Positions 45,812 to 58,336 of a stretch of 64,000 nt of DNA are shown here, in pieces. Source of the DNA: Telopea speciosissima. Taxonomy: Eukaryota; Streptophyta; Magnoliopsida; Proteales; Proteaceae. The translations under genes and the position numbers were made by a program. The notes beneath the pieces are model-generated. The model was not told where the DNA came from. It made no database searches and saw only the letters and a list, made by a program, of their open reading frames with translations. The stretch lies in assembly GCF_018873765.1 (NCBI RefSeq), contig NC_057925.1, positions 59,532,970-59,596,969 on the forward strand. The letters run 5' to 3'. Every line of letters starts with the position of its first letter. The first letter of the stretch is position 1.

Positions 45812-48800
45812 GGATCAAGATCTTGTTTTTGATTTATGAAACTAAAGTAATCATATTTATTGTTTTACAACTTTATCAGTGTTTAGCAAGCCATAACAAG
45901 AATGTTTTAATAAATAACTTTAAATTATTCAGGAAAATAAATCATGTTTTTGAAATTGTTAAATGCATAATGTGAAGGGGACTTTATTGGCTGTTGGGTT
46001 CATTGTTATTGATCATGATACGGAAAGTGTCCAAGTCATGATATGTTTATGGTTCAGTCTCCTTATGTGTTTATGTTTTAGTTTCCTTATTAGTTTGTAA
46101 CTATAGTTGTAGTTGTAATCTTAGTAGGATTCCTACTTAGAGTCTGTCTATTAGGGTTTCTGATGTTTATGTCATACCTTGCTGTGTTGCTCTTTCTCTG
46201 GTTGTTTCAGCACAGCGGCTATCATTCTTCTGGTTGTTTTCAAGCATTACTGGAGGAAATGCAAGATTTGAGCTCCCTGTTGCAACAAGATCTTCTCTTG
46301 CCGTCACTGGCACAATGAGGCTATGAGCACCCTCAAAATCAAGTTGAAGGCCTTAAATTTGCACGGACATCAGAACACCGGCAGAGTTTGGAAGGATTAT
46401 TATGCTAAGGTTGATGTTGTGGTGTACTTGGTGGATGCCTTTGACAGGGAGAGGCTTGCAGGGTCAAGAAAAGAATTAGAAGCCCTACTTACTGAAGATT
46501 GGCATACCCTAGTTATTATCCATTTGAGTTATCATCACCTGATGTCATGATCCTCATCACTATCGGTGGTGTCGGGATCTTCATTTGATCGTCGTCATCA
46601 GTATTTTGGTTCTCTCCTTCTCACCAAGCCTCAAGGCCCTCGACATATTGGAGTTATTGTTATCCAGTCATCAGCTGAACATTATTATTATTTGCTTGTT
46701 CATGCTATTTGCTCGTGTCCTCAGCAACAATATTTTCTTATGAAGATGGTTATACACTTATACTTGTGGTATTCAACAACTTTATGCTGCTACTTGTGGT
46801 TCCCGGCAACCTTATGCTGCTACTTGTGGTTCGCAGCAACCTTATGCATTATCAGTAGTTTCCAGCAACCTTATGTTGTGTTATGTGGTTCGCAGTAGCC
46901 AATACTGCACTTTTATCAGTGGTCCGTAGTAACCTATACTGCATTTTTATCAGTGGTGTGCAGTAACCTATACTACACTTTTACCAGCAGTTTGCAACGA
47001 CCTATGTGATACTTTTATCTGTCTTCTTTGTGAAAATTACTACTTTCCTTCCTTGAGAAGGGCTTATGATGTTGTGGTTGCTGGTATGATATTTTGGCTT
47101 GCAGTTGATATTCTCTACCGCTTATTTTGTCAGTATTGTCTGGATTTATTCGACAGAAAGGTTTTTCCCCACTGCTGTGTTGATGGCTAATGTGCTTGTA
47201 TTGCGCGTTAAAGGTGGTGTTGCTGATGACTCTGGCATCTACAGAGATTATGGTTTGCTTTCTCCTTGGTTTTGTCACAGAAATTTAATTATCTGTAAGG
47301 TTCTTATCTATAGAGAACTAGTAGAGAAGTCCCATTGATGTTTCAGAGTATTCCATGCATATAAAAATGTGATCGAGCAAGGATCAAAGCTTTTTTTTTT
47401 TGGTGATATGTGACATATGGATGGAGAGCTTGTTGATTGAATCCACACAAACCTATGTCAGTTCACATACTGTTTCAACTTCTACCTTAAATAAATTAAG
47501 GAAAAAAATCCTCAGGCTCACCATGGTCTTGGATATTCTTCGCATCAACGGCTGATCCCCTTTGCCTCCCCCCCCCCCCCCAGCAGTCTGGGATGCTCTT
47601 CCAGCCACCATTAGAAGGCCTAGAGTGAGTGGTAACGTTTGTTGTCTGGACAGCTTCCTCCTCTAATCAGTTCTCCCAATCTGCTTGGGACCTTATCCAT
47701 GCTTGAGGCCTTGTGATCCTTAGGTTAAAATTGTTTGGCTCAAGAATCACATTCCCGCCACAGCTTCACTGTTTGGTGGGCCCTCTCCCGCTCATTGCCA
47801 TCACAGTCCTTCCTCATCCAGGCAGATTTCAGCTTCTCCCTTTTGCTGCCTATGCTGGAACTCCTATGAAGATGTCGACTACCTCTTCTTCGCTTGCCCC
47901 TTCTCCTCAATTTGGAAAGGCCTCCTAGCCAAATTTTGGACGGAGAGAAAGGAAGAGAAGAGATTTGGACCATGTTAGATGCATTAAGAACGAGGATGGT
48001 AGAGTACTAGTACGGGATGAAGACATTATGGAGAGATGAGGTGAATACTTTTACAATCTACTAAATGGAGCTACCATGACTGATAGGATGGATTCGGAAG
48101 TGGAAAGGAGTAGTCCTGGAGTCAACACACGTCATGGACATCTACAACGAGTAGGTGAGGCCAAAGTTAAAGAGGCCCTAAGAAAGATGAAGGTGGGCAA
48201 AACACTGGGACCAGATGAGATCCCAATTGAAGTGTGGAAAAGCTTAGGAGTAAGGGGGGTATCTTGGCTAACCAAGCTGTTTAACAAGATTTTGAGTACA
48301 AAGAAAATGCCAGATGATTGGGGGAGAAGCACTGTAGTCCCAATTTATAAGAATAAAGGTGATATCTAGGATTGCAATAACTATAGAGGTATAAAACTAA
48401 TGAGTCATACCATGAAACTATGGGAAAATATCATTGAAGCACACCTAAGAAGGGATACTGATATATCAGAGAACCAATTTGGCTTTATGCCAGGGAGATC
48501 CACGACAGAAGCTATTTACCTTCTAAGGAGACTTATGGAAATTTTTAGAGCTTATAAAAGGAACCTCCACATGATCTTTATCAACCTAGAAAAGGCCTAT
48601 GATAGAGTCCCTAGAGAACTCATTAGGCATGTCCTAAGGAAGAGAGGGAGCTCAAGTAACCTTGTGGATATAATTAAGGACATGTATGAAGGCGTGGTGA
48701 CGAGTGTTAGAATTGCAGAGGGCCAAAGTAATGAATTCCCAATTACAATTTGGTTGCACCAAGGATCAGCTCTAAGCCCTTATTTGTTTGCACTCATCAT

Positions 48801-51800
48801 GGATGACCTAACTAGGCACGTCCAAGATGAGGTCCCTTGGTATATGCTTTTCGCGGATGATATTGTTTTGATAAATGAGACAGTGGAAGGTACTAATGCG
48901 AAACTAGAGTTATGGAGATCCAGCTTGGAATCAAGAGGTTTTAAGTTAAGCAGATCCAAGACAGAATATATAATGTGTAACTTCAGTCAAACCAGTAGAG
49001 GAGATGAAGTGGTGAAACTTGAGGAGCGAGAGCTACCACAAAGTGATTGCTTTAGATACCTAGGGTCAACCTTTAACAAGGAGGGCGATATAGAAGATGA
49101 TGTTTCCCACAGAATTAAGGTCAGATGGATGAAGTGGAGAGATGCATCGGGAGTGTTATGTGACAAACACATGCCTGTTAAACTCAAGGAGAAATTCTAC
49201 AGGACAGTAATCAGACCAGCTATGACATATGGAGCAGAGTGTTGGGTAGCTAAGAAGAGTAATGTAGATAAGATGAGTGTAGTGGAGATGAGGATGTTGA
49301 GGAGGATGTGCGGCAAGACCAGGAGAGATAAAATAAGAAATGATGTTATTAGAATCAATTTGGGTGTTGCACCAATCCAGGACAAACTCCGTGAGAGCCG
49401 CTTGAGGTGGTATGGTCATGTACAAAGGAGACCCATGGATGCACCAGTAAGGAGTGACCAAATTCAGTTTGACGGAGCTAAAAGAGGTAGGGGCAGGCCT
49501 AAAATGACTACTGGAGAAGTGGCAAAAAAGGATATGCGTCTGAGAGAGCTCAATCCTACTATAACTGCAAATAGAGTTGTTTGGAGGACAAGGGGGGTGT
49601 AGCCGACCCACCCTTGTAGGAGGATGTCTCTAGGATGCTGCTTTGACTACTGCTTTGACTTCTTCCCTTTTTTTTTTCTTTTTTTTTTTTAAACCTCTAT
49701 CGGATCCATGTAGTCGACCCCATTTAGTTGAGATAAGGTTATGGTTGTTGTTGTTGTTGTTATTCCTAGCCAAATTTTGGCCTCAAAGGAGAAAGATCAT
49801 GCCATATGTAGAGAATAGAATTCAGTGGATATGTCCTTTTCTGGCAATTCCAATTGTATCATCGTGGGTAAGCTAGCCTTTGGGGCCACCATCTACCATA
49901 TCTGAATGGAGCGTAACCTTAGAAGATGGACTTCAAAAGCCAGATTCTTTCATCCCTCCGTTGCTTTGTTGCGAAAGATGGAGCGCAACCTCCGAAAATG
50001 GACTTCCTTGTAGCAAATCCACTCGACAATGCTTGCACAAACGATGAATCACTCACTCCTTTTGCTCACTGACTGCTCGGGTTCTCCTAGCTTCACTTCT
50101 CTTGATAATGGCTAATCAGGTGATAGAAAAGGCAAGAGAAGATTTTAGAGAGAGAGAGAGAAGAGAGGAGGTAGAGGAGTGAGTCACACTTCACTTTTGG
50201 GCTTTATCTTCATTATTTATAAAGGGTAAATTACATGTCACCCCCTGGTTTTCAAAGGAAACTCAGATCACCCCCTGGTTTTTGGAAAAACTCAAATCAC
50301 CCCCTCTACAGTAACAGTGTTAGTCTGCTGTTAGTTATTGGTGTGAAAGGACTACTTTACCCTTGTACTAAAACAATAGAATTAAATTTACAATACTACC
50401 CTTCTTTCATCTTCAACATTGGTCAAGGGTAGTTTAGGGATTTAATGCTGACATCATCACTTAACAGCATAAAATTAACGGTAGGGACTAATTTGTCATA
50501 TTGGGGGGTGGAATGGATCCTACCACTGAAAAAACATGTTAAAAACAAACTCTAATAAAATTGGGGCCAGGACTTGTACACGGGAGATTCCTTCCATCGA
50601 GCTTGTCCCATAGGGGGTAGAGCTGGCCTCCATGCAGGCCGTGCACACCATGCATGAAAACTTCTGCCAATAAAATTTGATCTCTCACTCTAATTTATCT
50701 CTTAATCCAATTGAGTCATATTGAATCAATAACTCTTATTTAGAAATAACACTACTAAAGAGTCCCTTGGTTGCTTAAATTGGGAAGAGGTAGTATCCAA
50801 TTGGAATATCCACCTCTGATATAATATTGGATAATGTCTTTATTTCTAATTAAAGATATTTACCAATATGTACATCAAAATAACTCTTATTTCTCCCAAT
50901 ACAACAGTTAATCACTCAGGTCCCTCCACTTAAACAATAGCGCATAACAATCCTCAAGGCATGGCAAAAATTATTGCCACCACCCAGACCGTTGTAATAA
51001 CGTGCACAGAGAATCTATACCATTGATTGGACCAATAAAAAAATTCCAATACATTTAGAAATTAATTATATATACTAATATGTAATTTTTTTTAAAAAAA
51101 CTTCTGTAAACTATTTACAAATCATGCCATCGGATCCAGATTCGTTCAATCATGTACAGACACTCTCTGATATTCTTCATTACATGAAGTGGATTCCGTG
51201 CTGAGCCTCTCTTTTGTACTTAGTTTGACACCATGAATCCAGCACACCGATATATAGTCCAAGAGACATCAACATTGGTACATCAAAACCCATAATGCCT
51301 ACGTGCTACAATAAGGACCTCTTAGGTCAGGGGACCAATCAAAAGCTACATATGAGAATCTTGTTGCTTAAACATCCAACAGTACACCACTTAAGATTCT
51401 CATGTGCTCCTGTCCAGTGTACACACGTATATACACTCACACTCTTCTTGGAATCATCATTCCATAAGACACAATGTGACAACCGTATGAATGAAATGCC
51501 CAATTCTGTCGCTAGTCGTGAACACTTTGAGGTAAAAACCTAAGGACAACCATAGCCCATTAATATCATGTGTAATAAAATGAATTAAATAATTAATTAT
51601 TGGATTTGATGGACACACTTCCAACATCTTCTCCTCAGGTCCAATCACTCCTACTATCCTTTGCTTTATTCTCTTCCTCTATTGCGTTTTTTCCCCTTCC
51701 TTCCCCATGTCTCACATTATCATAGGGTTGAGGGAAACTTTCTAGAACTCAATTGAACCTTCATGCTTTGGGCTGAGATTAGAGTGTTTACTTTCCTACC

Positions 51801-54800
51801 CTAAGGTGACTCAGATTGCAAAGTTTGAGGCCAGAAGGCTGCCTGAACTCAAGAGTTCCAAATCAAATTTCAGATCTGATCCCTTGTCTTCCGCTATGCA
51901 CAACTTCATTATTTTGATATTGATCCCTTAGTAGCATTTTCGGGTTATCATTAGCTGGATTCAAGAGGGTTGCAAGTTAGGATTCAAAACCTTAAAATTT
52001 CAGGTAGGTGGGAGACCATACAAGTGCTAGGTTACTGCTAATTTCTAAATCAGTCGAGAGGTTGAAGGTGACTTGTTTACAAATTACACATAAATTACAG
52101 AAAATTCCAAAAATGTCATTTCCATTCAAATTTATTTTGAGTTTGTTCTGTTACATTCACACACTTTTCTGCAATTCCAAAAACATCATTTCCATTCAAA
52201 TTTATTTACGGTTCATACCTAGCTTTTGTTTGCCTTTCCAAAAGGGTCCTAGACTTACTAGAAATTACAGAAAATTGCCACTATCTTATTGAATTTCTGT
52301 CACTTGTTAGCGACATAAATCAGGGTTTTGGAAGCTAGGCTGCATTATTCACGAGAGAGAGAGAGAGAGAGCAACATATGTTGATCCTTTGGCTAGTAAT
52401 TGGATATAACTTATGAGTAAAAGATGAATCTTTCCAAAACTCACACCATGTTTTCACTGCCACTAGAAGGGGAAGATGCCTGATTATTTCATCCCTCGTA
52501 AGAGCCCTAGTTAATTACTTATGAAGTGAGGAGACTTTGCTCATTACTTCTTTTAAGAAGGGAGACGAGAGTAAATTTTCCTTCTAAAACCCGGTTTCCA
52601 TTTCAAAGCTATCATAGACCACAGTTCATGCCATCTTTCCATGCTAGAATCAAGCAATAAAGATCAAATAAGCAGAACCTGAAAGGTGCCCCTGCCCTTT
52701 ACCTCTTTATGACTTTGAAAAGCCACAGATGTTCTTCCTCCACGAATATCCCAAACATAGATGATGCCATGTTTACTTGCCCCAAAAACAATCTATATGG
52801 AAAATATGAGATTAGTAGGTTAATTGACAAGCTCGAAAACAACAGACCTAAAAATACGAAGGAAGATTCTTATAAATTCTATGAACTTAAAAGAATCCTA
52901 CAAAAATTGAAAATGATGAGCTTCACCTGTATATTTCCTTCTAGCAAAGGAATTTCAAATAACTCATAGAACACTCTTAAGATGATGGCAACATATAGAA
53001 GAAGACCTAGTCATAATATTCATTTGCTAAACCAGCATTATGATTTGTGTAAACAAAGGCTACTTTTTGTAAAAACAAACAGCATGAAAAAGAAGCATAA
53101 AATGGAACACCAACTAATTTGGGGGTGGGGGGGGGGGGGGAAACATGATGAACCACAAATTCAAAAAATAATCATATTTTCAGTAAGGACTCTCTTAAGA
53201 TCAGCAATACTAACTCAAAACAAGAGGAATTTTAATACATGGTGAGGCACAAAATTTGATGTGGCCAATCCATAGGGCATCTATCTTACAGTCACAATAG
53301 CTACATCACCCCTTCACATGTTATAATTTAATTTAAATTGTGAATTACATCACTAACCCGATTTTCCACATTTAACTGGATACTATTAATAGTGCTACGG
53401 GAATTGGTGGTCAGCTCAAGACATGGAAGATTACTCGCTCTCCTGTCCCATACATTGATGATGCCGTAAACATCAGATGCAAGCAACCTGAAGGAAAGGT
53501 TAAAATGGAGATAAATCATTTAGCCGAACAATTACCATAAGAAGCACAATGTGGAAATTCCACTAATAAATCAAAGGCTCGACAAAAAAAAACAGATAAG
53601 ATTAGCAGAAAGTATAAGAGATTTTAAAAGTCAGCATAGTAAAACTGCCTGTTTATTCTATTTATCACTAAATACCATATAGATTCCCTTCCAATCCCCA
53701 ATGAATTTAAAGCAACACCATATGACATGGATCTATATGATGCATGTAGGCTACGACTGGCTCTGCCAATTTTTAAGGTCAACTTTTCTTGAACAGTGCA
53801 TAGAAAATATTTAAATTAGAAAACAATATACATGATAGAATATTTAACGAATCTTAGTCATATAGAAGTGTTTCTCAATAGCCAAGAATCCCAATCTCCC
53901 AGACCCACACCCAACCATAAAAGCTTTATCGCATTTGGGTAACAACACTGTGAGGGTTCTAGTTTAACATCAGCTGACTTGCTTTTGGAATTGAGATGTG
54001 TGCAAAATAAGGAATATCTCTGAAATTTTGAAGAAAAAACATTATATTAGAAAATATAAAAAAATGATGTCAGACAGCTGGGGCACAAGCATCAAAAACT
54101 AAAAATAATAGCGGACAGCAGCATAATAAGGACAACAGTTGGTGTCCAACGTAGCACCCCAAATGCTCAACACACTGAAATATCTGTAAGTATGTAATCA
54201 TAATGTTGTTCTAGACAATCACCTAGTTAGCCAGGTGATTGTAATTATTTTTCTTCTTCATTCTTCTACCCATAATTTGTTTTCTTTCTGCAACAGACTT
54301 CCCCCTCCACACTTGTACTCCCTGTATTTTATTTAAATTTAAATATATATATATATATATATATATGAAGCATCCCAGTAGTGTGAGATGCTTGTTAGTA
54401 CCAGACACAAAAGACACATGGACATAGCCAGAAAATGACAAATAGGTCGTTGTAGGTTTGTAGCATAGATGAACGGGACTAATAAAATGGGTTTTTGCCT
54501 TTTAGGGAAACATTTATATACAGGGCTGTGAAAACATTTTACGTTTAGATATTAGATAAATCAAGACTATTGGAGGATTTTGTGTATTAAGAGCCTGATT
54601 TCATGGGTGAATTGAAAAGGGGAGTACGGCCTCATGAGATGCCTGCTAAGTTTTAAAAGGACAGCCATATGGACTCATTTTAGTCTAGAGCACAATGATC
54701 CTAATAGGATGGTCTGTCATATTTCTCTTTACCTCGACATTGCAATAGATATTTGGAGCTCCTATTCCTTCTTTGGTTGGAGTTGGTGGACACAAAAGGC

Positions 54801-57615
54801 CCCAGCAGGTGCTTATGTCTCCACCTTGGGTTCCCTTTCGATCTTGAGCTCACATTAACAGAATATCACACCATTCACAATTCTTGAGAACTACAGAGGG
54901 AAAATAGAAGAATATTCAAAGATGCTCGCCATCCCACATACAAATTTATGCAGCACCTGGATTTTGTTTCTAGATTTCTCTTTCATACAAGTGTTAAATG
55001 ATGCCAACAGCTATTGGGAGGGAAGGGTGCTACACAGCAACAATGATACTTTTCGATGGATTATGTCCTCGAATGGACTGCATGTTTTTGAAACACTAAA
55101 AGAAAAGAAAGTGAGAACTTAAACAAGAACTAGCGGGGTAAATGCATGGAGTTCAAGAGAACCCAGAAATCTAAAAGAGCATAGTGCCATAGTCACCAAA
55201 AAAGATATCGGCAAGGTTCTCTAAGCCATTTAACATAGATCTCCAGTACATCCTTCATTTGGTTAGCATATCTGCTTAAGAGTTCTTAGACCTAAGCATC
55301 CATTAGAATTTTAGAAGTTTTCCTTCATCCTCCATAAGACTCAATTAATTACAAGAGGTGGAAACACAATAAAGGGAAATCCACTGCTGATAAACAAAGG
55401 AAATATCAAGTTCATCCAATGATCAGGTATGTAAGTCTGGAATAGATACTCCAATTTAGTTCTGGTCCTACTGACCTTGATTTGTCAATGGAAGTAAAAG
55501 AAATATCAGATAAACCCTTGAGGGTTTCACAACCATGCACCGTGACGGTAGGCCTCTTTCTTAGCACCTGTATTGTTGATAAACATGAACATTAGAGTCA
55601 AGACCAGACCACAAGACAGCTGATAATAATAAGAGATAACTTTGTCCAAAATAATCAACTAATTAGAATCCCACATGCAACCATTTCTTAAAATACTTAT
55701 ACTTATTCATCCAAAAAAAAATTGCTTATACCATACCAAAGAACGCAAAAAAAAAAAAAAAAAAAAAAAAAAAGGCCCAATGTTACAACTTGCAACCAGC
55801 CTCACACAAGATAGGTGTAGACCATAGTTGTCAAGGTGTCGCCTAGGTGACTACCTTGGCATCCAGACGCCTTGACAACTAGTGTCGCCTTGATCGCCTT
55901 GCGTCCAGGCCCATTCAACGCCTTGGGTCGCTTAGACGCCGTGACAACTAATGAGTGGACACACCAGAAAATATATATATAAGAGCATGTTAGATGGACC
56001 AAACTACCATTCTGGGCATGGACCTAGGTCAACCTAGTGTTCTTGGCAAGTAGCAGCTCTGAGAAGAGCAAGCATCCATCAAAGCACACTGTCAATAAGC
56101 CCCAGACTACAGGCGCAGAGAAAATAAAGGAAGAAACTGACCTCTGTTGGTTCAGAAGAGACGTAACCAATATCAAAAAGAAGAACTTCATTACTCTGCA
56201 TTGATGTGCAAGCAACCTGCAGAAGTACACAACCATGTCACGAGTTAGGGATAAAGGTCAAGAATATAAAGCATTTGGTTGGAAATAGAAAATCTTCTAG
56301 ATAAAACTAGCAAATGCAAGCCATGAGCATCTGATTATTGTCTGAAATTAAGTGCTTAGAGCTTATAATTTGACTTGGACAGTTATTAACATAAGAGAAT
56401 GCATGTGAATTGTAGACTGGCATAAATCAAGAATACACAACAGTAGAGGTCCAAAGTAAATGTATGTCCAAAAGTAAAAACATAGAAATGCATACACGTG
56501 CATATTTCGTTGTGGCAGCTGGAAAGACCATGAGATCAAATCTGACAGTAGCAAGAAAGATTACAACAACAGCAAATAAACCTACATTTCTTCATGGAGA
56601 TTATATTAACACACATCACCTGCAAGTATGAGAGCTAACATGCACCATCCTTGAACCCAAGCTCTTTGGCAAAAAATAAAAATCAGGTAATGCACATCAC
56701 CACCCTTCCTCCATGAATGTAATGTAAGGGTGTATCTACATCAGTTAACTACTATTCTCCAATAACTTAAAGATCATAACAAATAAATAAATGAGCAGGA
56801 AAGGGGCACCATTTGAGGATAACCCCATATAAGTTTACTAAGTTCACAAGTTTCATTTTCTTTTTCTTTTCTTTTTTTTATTCGACATGATATTTTCTAA
56901 ACAAACAATCCTTTTCAACCACTATAGTTCCTTCCCTCAGGTCACAAGCTTACGCCACTTAAAATTACAATCACTTTTGATAATACCAAGTTTCTTCTTT
57001 TTAACTCCAAAAATTAGTGAAGTTAAAGATGAATTTATGTGTCATTAACTGGAAGCTTTAGTGGCAACCAGCAAGAATGTCCTTGTCATTATCCAAATTT
57101 AAAACTCCTCTTTATGCAGCTATTTGTCAGAAATTGCTGGCAGGAAATTGCAGAGCTTAGTACTCCCCCCTCCCCCACCCCAAAAACGGAAGAAAGAAAA
57201 AAAGTCGCAGATTGGATGACAAGAAACACTCACCTATCAATCCAACCTCTGCTTTAAATCAGAACAGATCTCTCAGTACAACATGAGACCGTTGTAAACT
57301 AGTTTACCAACATAGAGTTTATTTCACTCTAGAAAAAACTGGTGTCAAGATGATCTAAATTTACTAAAGAACAACACTGCCATGATCTGAGGAACAATCA
57401 TTTTCATGGCACAAACTTCAACAGGAACATGTAGCAGACTCAATATAACAGCACATATATTATGAAGTATGAACATAATCCATATGTATCAATATGAACC
57501 ATGAGAGGTGGTGAAATCTTCTGAACCTCATCTTGGTTAACTGGATTCCATCGAACGACATCAAGTTGATGAGTAGAAAGGTGCAGCAAATGTTTAGTTT
57601 CATCTTCTTCCAAAC
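38853..57615 (-). CDS. WD40-repeat protein, C-terminal part of a very long gene
   Basis: Eleven exons with GT-AG borders join in one frame: 57527-57615, 56142-56216, 55476-55567, 53358-53487, 52703-52792, 45273-45338, 44162-44253, 42511-42576, then an unresolved exon, 39753-39841, 39333-39459 and 38853-38972 (TGA). Typical WD40 blades are visible: LLASDVYGIINVWDRRASN, IVFGASKHGIIYVWDIRGGR, DVVRWNPVNQDEVACTSMQS, and weaker ones such as YAVGSSSDSGVHLLDF. The product has about 350 residues here and is incomplete at the N-terminus. Such proteins form beta-propeller scaffolds for protein complexes, often with CUL4-DDB1 or in chromatin; I do not recognise the specific family. The 7.4-kb intron between 52703 and 45338 is full of transposon DNA. 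No stop or shift was found in the exons. Confidence 0.85.
40445..40553 (-). other. candidate missing exon of the WD40 gene
   Basis: After CAATTGCAG an open frame HKLDSAVTGAALNISHSHKR accepts the phase left by exon 42511-42576, but no donor clearly rejoins the next exon at 39841 in phase. At least one exon must lie between these two; this is the best candidate seen. Confidence 0.3.
41002..41842 (+). mobile_element. 841-bp insertion flanked by 9-bp direct repeats, solo-LTR-like
   Basis: CCCTAGTGA occurs exactly at 40993-41001 and 41843-41851. The interior begins TGTAGATCCC and has a TATA-like TTCTATAAAGCC (about 41275), then a leader-like stretch (GAGAGAATCCCTTTTTC, CAGCTGGGATAGCTG) as in Copia LTRs. 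It does not end in CA and the ends are not inverted, so the class is uncertain. It lies in a WD40-gene intron. Confidence 0.45.
45763..45812. repeat. (TA)n then (GA)n compound microsatellite
   Basis: ATATATATA passes directly into AGAGAGAGAG within a WD40-gene intron. Confidence 0.9.
46323..46500 (+). pseudogene. SAR1: fragment of a SAR1-type small GTPase gene
   Basis: The frame reads LKIKLKALNLHGHQNTGRVW, KDYYAKVDVVVYLVDAFDRE and RKELEALLTED. In SAR1 this is the switch II region (normally DLGGHQ) and the next beta strand of the COPII coat GTPase. Here the DxGGH motif reads NLHGHQ, the upstream P-loop and the downstream NKxD motif are missing, and the frame is lost after TEDWHT. It is antisense to the host WD40 gene, inside its largest intron. 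It may be carried by a retroelement; LTR-like sequence precedes it (46030-46240). Confidence 0.75.
46765..47010. repeat. imperfect tandem repeats of about 30-45 bp
   Basis: CTTGTGGTTC, CAGCAACCTTATG and later CAGTAACCTATACTGCA, CTTTTATCAGTGG recur about seven times with drift in unit length. The array follows a plus-strand stretch of retroelement-like sequence. No function is evident. Confidence 0.65.
47720..49990 (+). mobile_element. L1-type LINE remnant (zf-RVT zinc-binding domain), split by a younger LINE
   Basis: The frame KIVWLKNHIPATASL ... CCLCWNSYEDVDYLFFACPF, SSIWKGLLAKFW is the zinc-binding domain found at the C-terminus of plant L1 reverse transcriptases. It stops at 47939 and resumes after 49780 with PQRRKIMPYVENRIQW and, beyond a stop, LAFGATIYHI and MERNLRRWTS. 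Only the 3' part of the element is recognisable. Confidence 0.75.
47940..49763 (+). mobile_element. 5'-truncated RTE-clade LINE
   Basis: The insertion is bracketed by an exact 17-bp target duplication, TCCTAGCCAAATTTTGG, at 47923-47939 and 49764-49780. The frame starts inside the ORF (DGRVLVRDEDIMER) and has two stop codons, near 48036 and at 48367-48369. It is then open for 400 codons to 49602: SENQFGFMPGRSTTEAIYLL, YDRVPRELI, FADDIV (reverse transcriptase active site) and RLRWYGHVQRR near the end. The 3' end is a (TTG)n tail, typical of plant RTE LINEs. The endonuclease domain and 5' region are missing, so it is not autonomous. Confidence 0.92.
50225..50525. mobile_element. MITE-like block with CACCCCCTGG ends
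   Basis: GGGTAAATTACATGTCACCCCCTGG at the left and TTTGTCATATTGGGGGGTGG at the right are inverted relatives; CAACATTGG-type and TTAACGGTAGGG sequence fill the middle. The GTAAATTACA-style end resembles Mutator-type MITEs. The target duplication is not resolved. Confidence 0.45.
54337..54367. repeat. (TA)n microsatellite
   Basis: About 14 TA units in a WD40-gene intron. Confidence 0.9.
55746..55774. repeat. poly-A tract
   Basis: A homopolymer of 27-28 A. It could be a retroposon tail, but no body was recognised upstream. Confidence 0.85.
55825..55950. mobile_element. 126-bp MITE-like element with TAGTTGTCA ends
   Basis: TAGTTGTCAAGGTGTCGCC at the left matches the complement of GACGCCGTGACAACTA at the right. 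The interior repeats CGCCTTG and CCTTGACAACTAG in both orientations. Elements with TAGTTGTCAAGGCG ends are common in plants. No target duplication seen. Confidence 0.6.
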
Positions 57616-58336
57616 CTACAAACAATCACACTAAATCAACCTAATGCAGTAAACACTTTTATTCCAAGCTGGACTTCAAGTAGAAAATAAGAATAGAAAG
57701 TACTAGCATATTCCCAATACCATAGAACCAGCGGCACATGACACAATCATGGTAACTGAGAGCTAAGAATCCTAGATGCAGAACAGGAACATAAGAAAAC
57801 AAGTTAAATTAAACTACTAGAACATGCAAATTATGGAAGGCAAACATTTCAATTAGAAGCTGCATATCGTGGTTGTCACTATATTCATAATAAAGTATAA
57901 AGAAACCACTATGTAACAAGAACAAATCATGTGCGGTACTCAAATAAAAGAGTTTAAAGAGCATATCGGAGACCACCAATCCCAACCTAGATTGGCCATT
58001 CTGGCCCGATTCCTGACCAATTTCTAGAGATATCAGCTAGTGTAGGCTAGTATTGGCGACCACCAATCCCAGTCCGTGGAACCATGCTCAACTATGTTGC
58101 TGTTCCCAATCCAAATCAGGTGATCCAGCCAGTCCGATCCTAATCTTTGAAACCTTGTTCAAATATGGTCTCACATGCAACTTCAGAGAACCCACAAGAC
58201 CCAGAATGCATCCATACAGTCAACGTAATATGTTTGTTTCAAGGATGTCCTATTATTGTTCATGTAAGGTGCAGTATAGTAATGACCATATACAAGTTTC
58301 ACCATCTCTCTGAATTCATATGAAAAGGAATCAAAA

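Larger units (their letters stand above)
45338..52703. other. 7.4-kb WD40-gene intron carrying nested insertions
   Basis: The parts that can be named (SAR1 fragment, imperfect repeats, L1 and RTE LINEs, a MITE) are listed separately. The rest, including 50530-52700, is AT-rich with GA microsatellites (about 50144-50160 and 52353-52372) and no exon seen. Confidence 0.6.
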
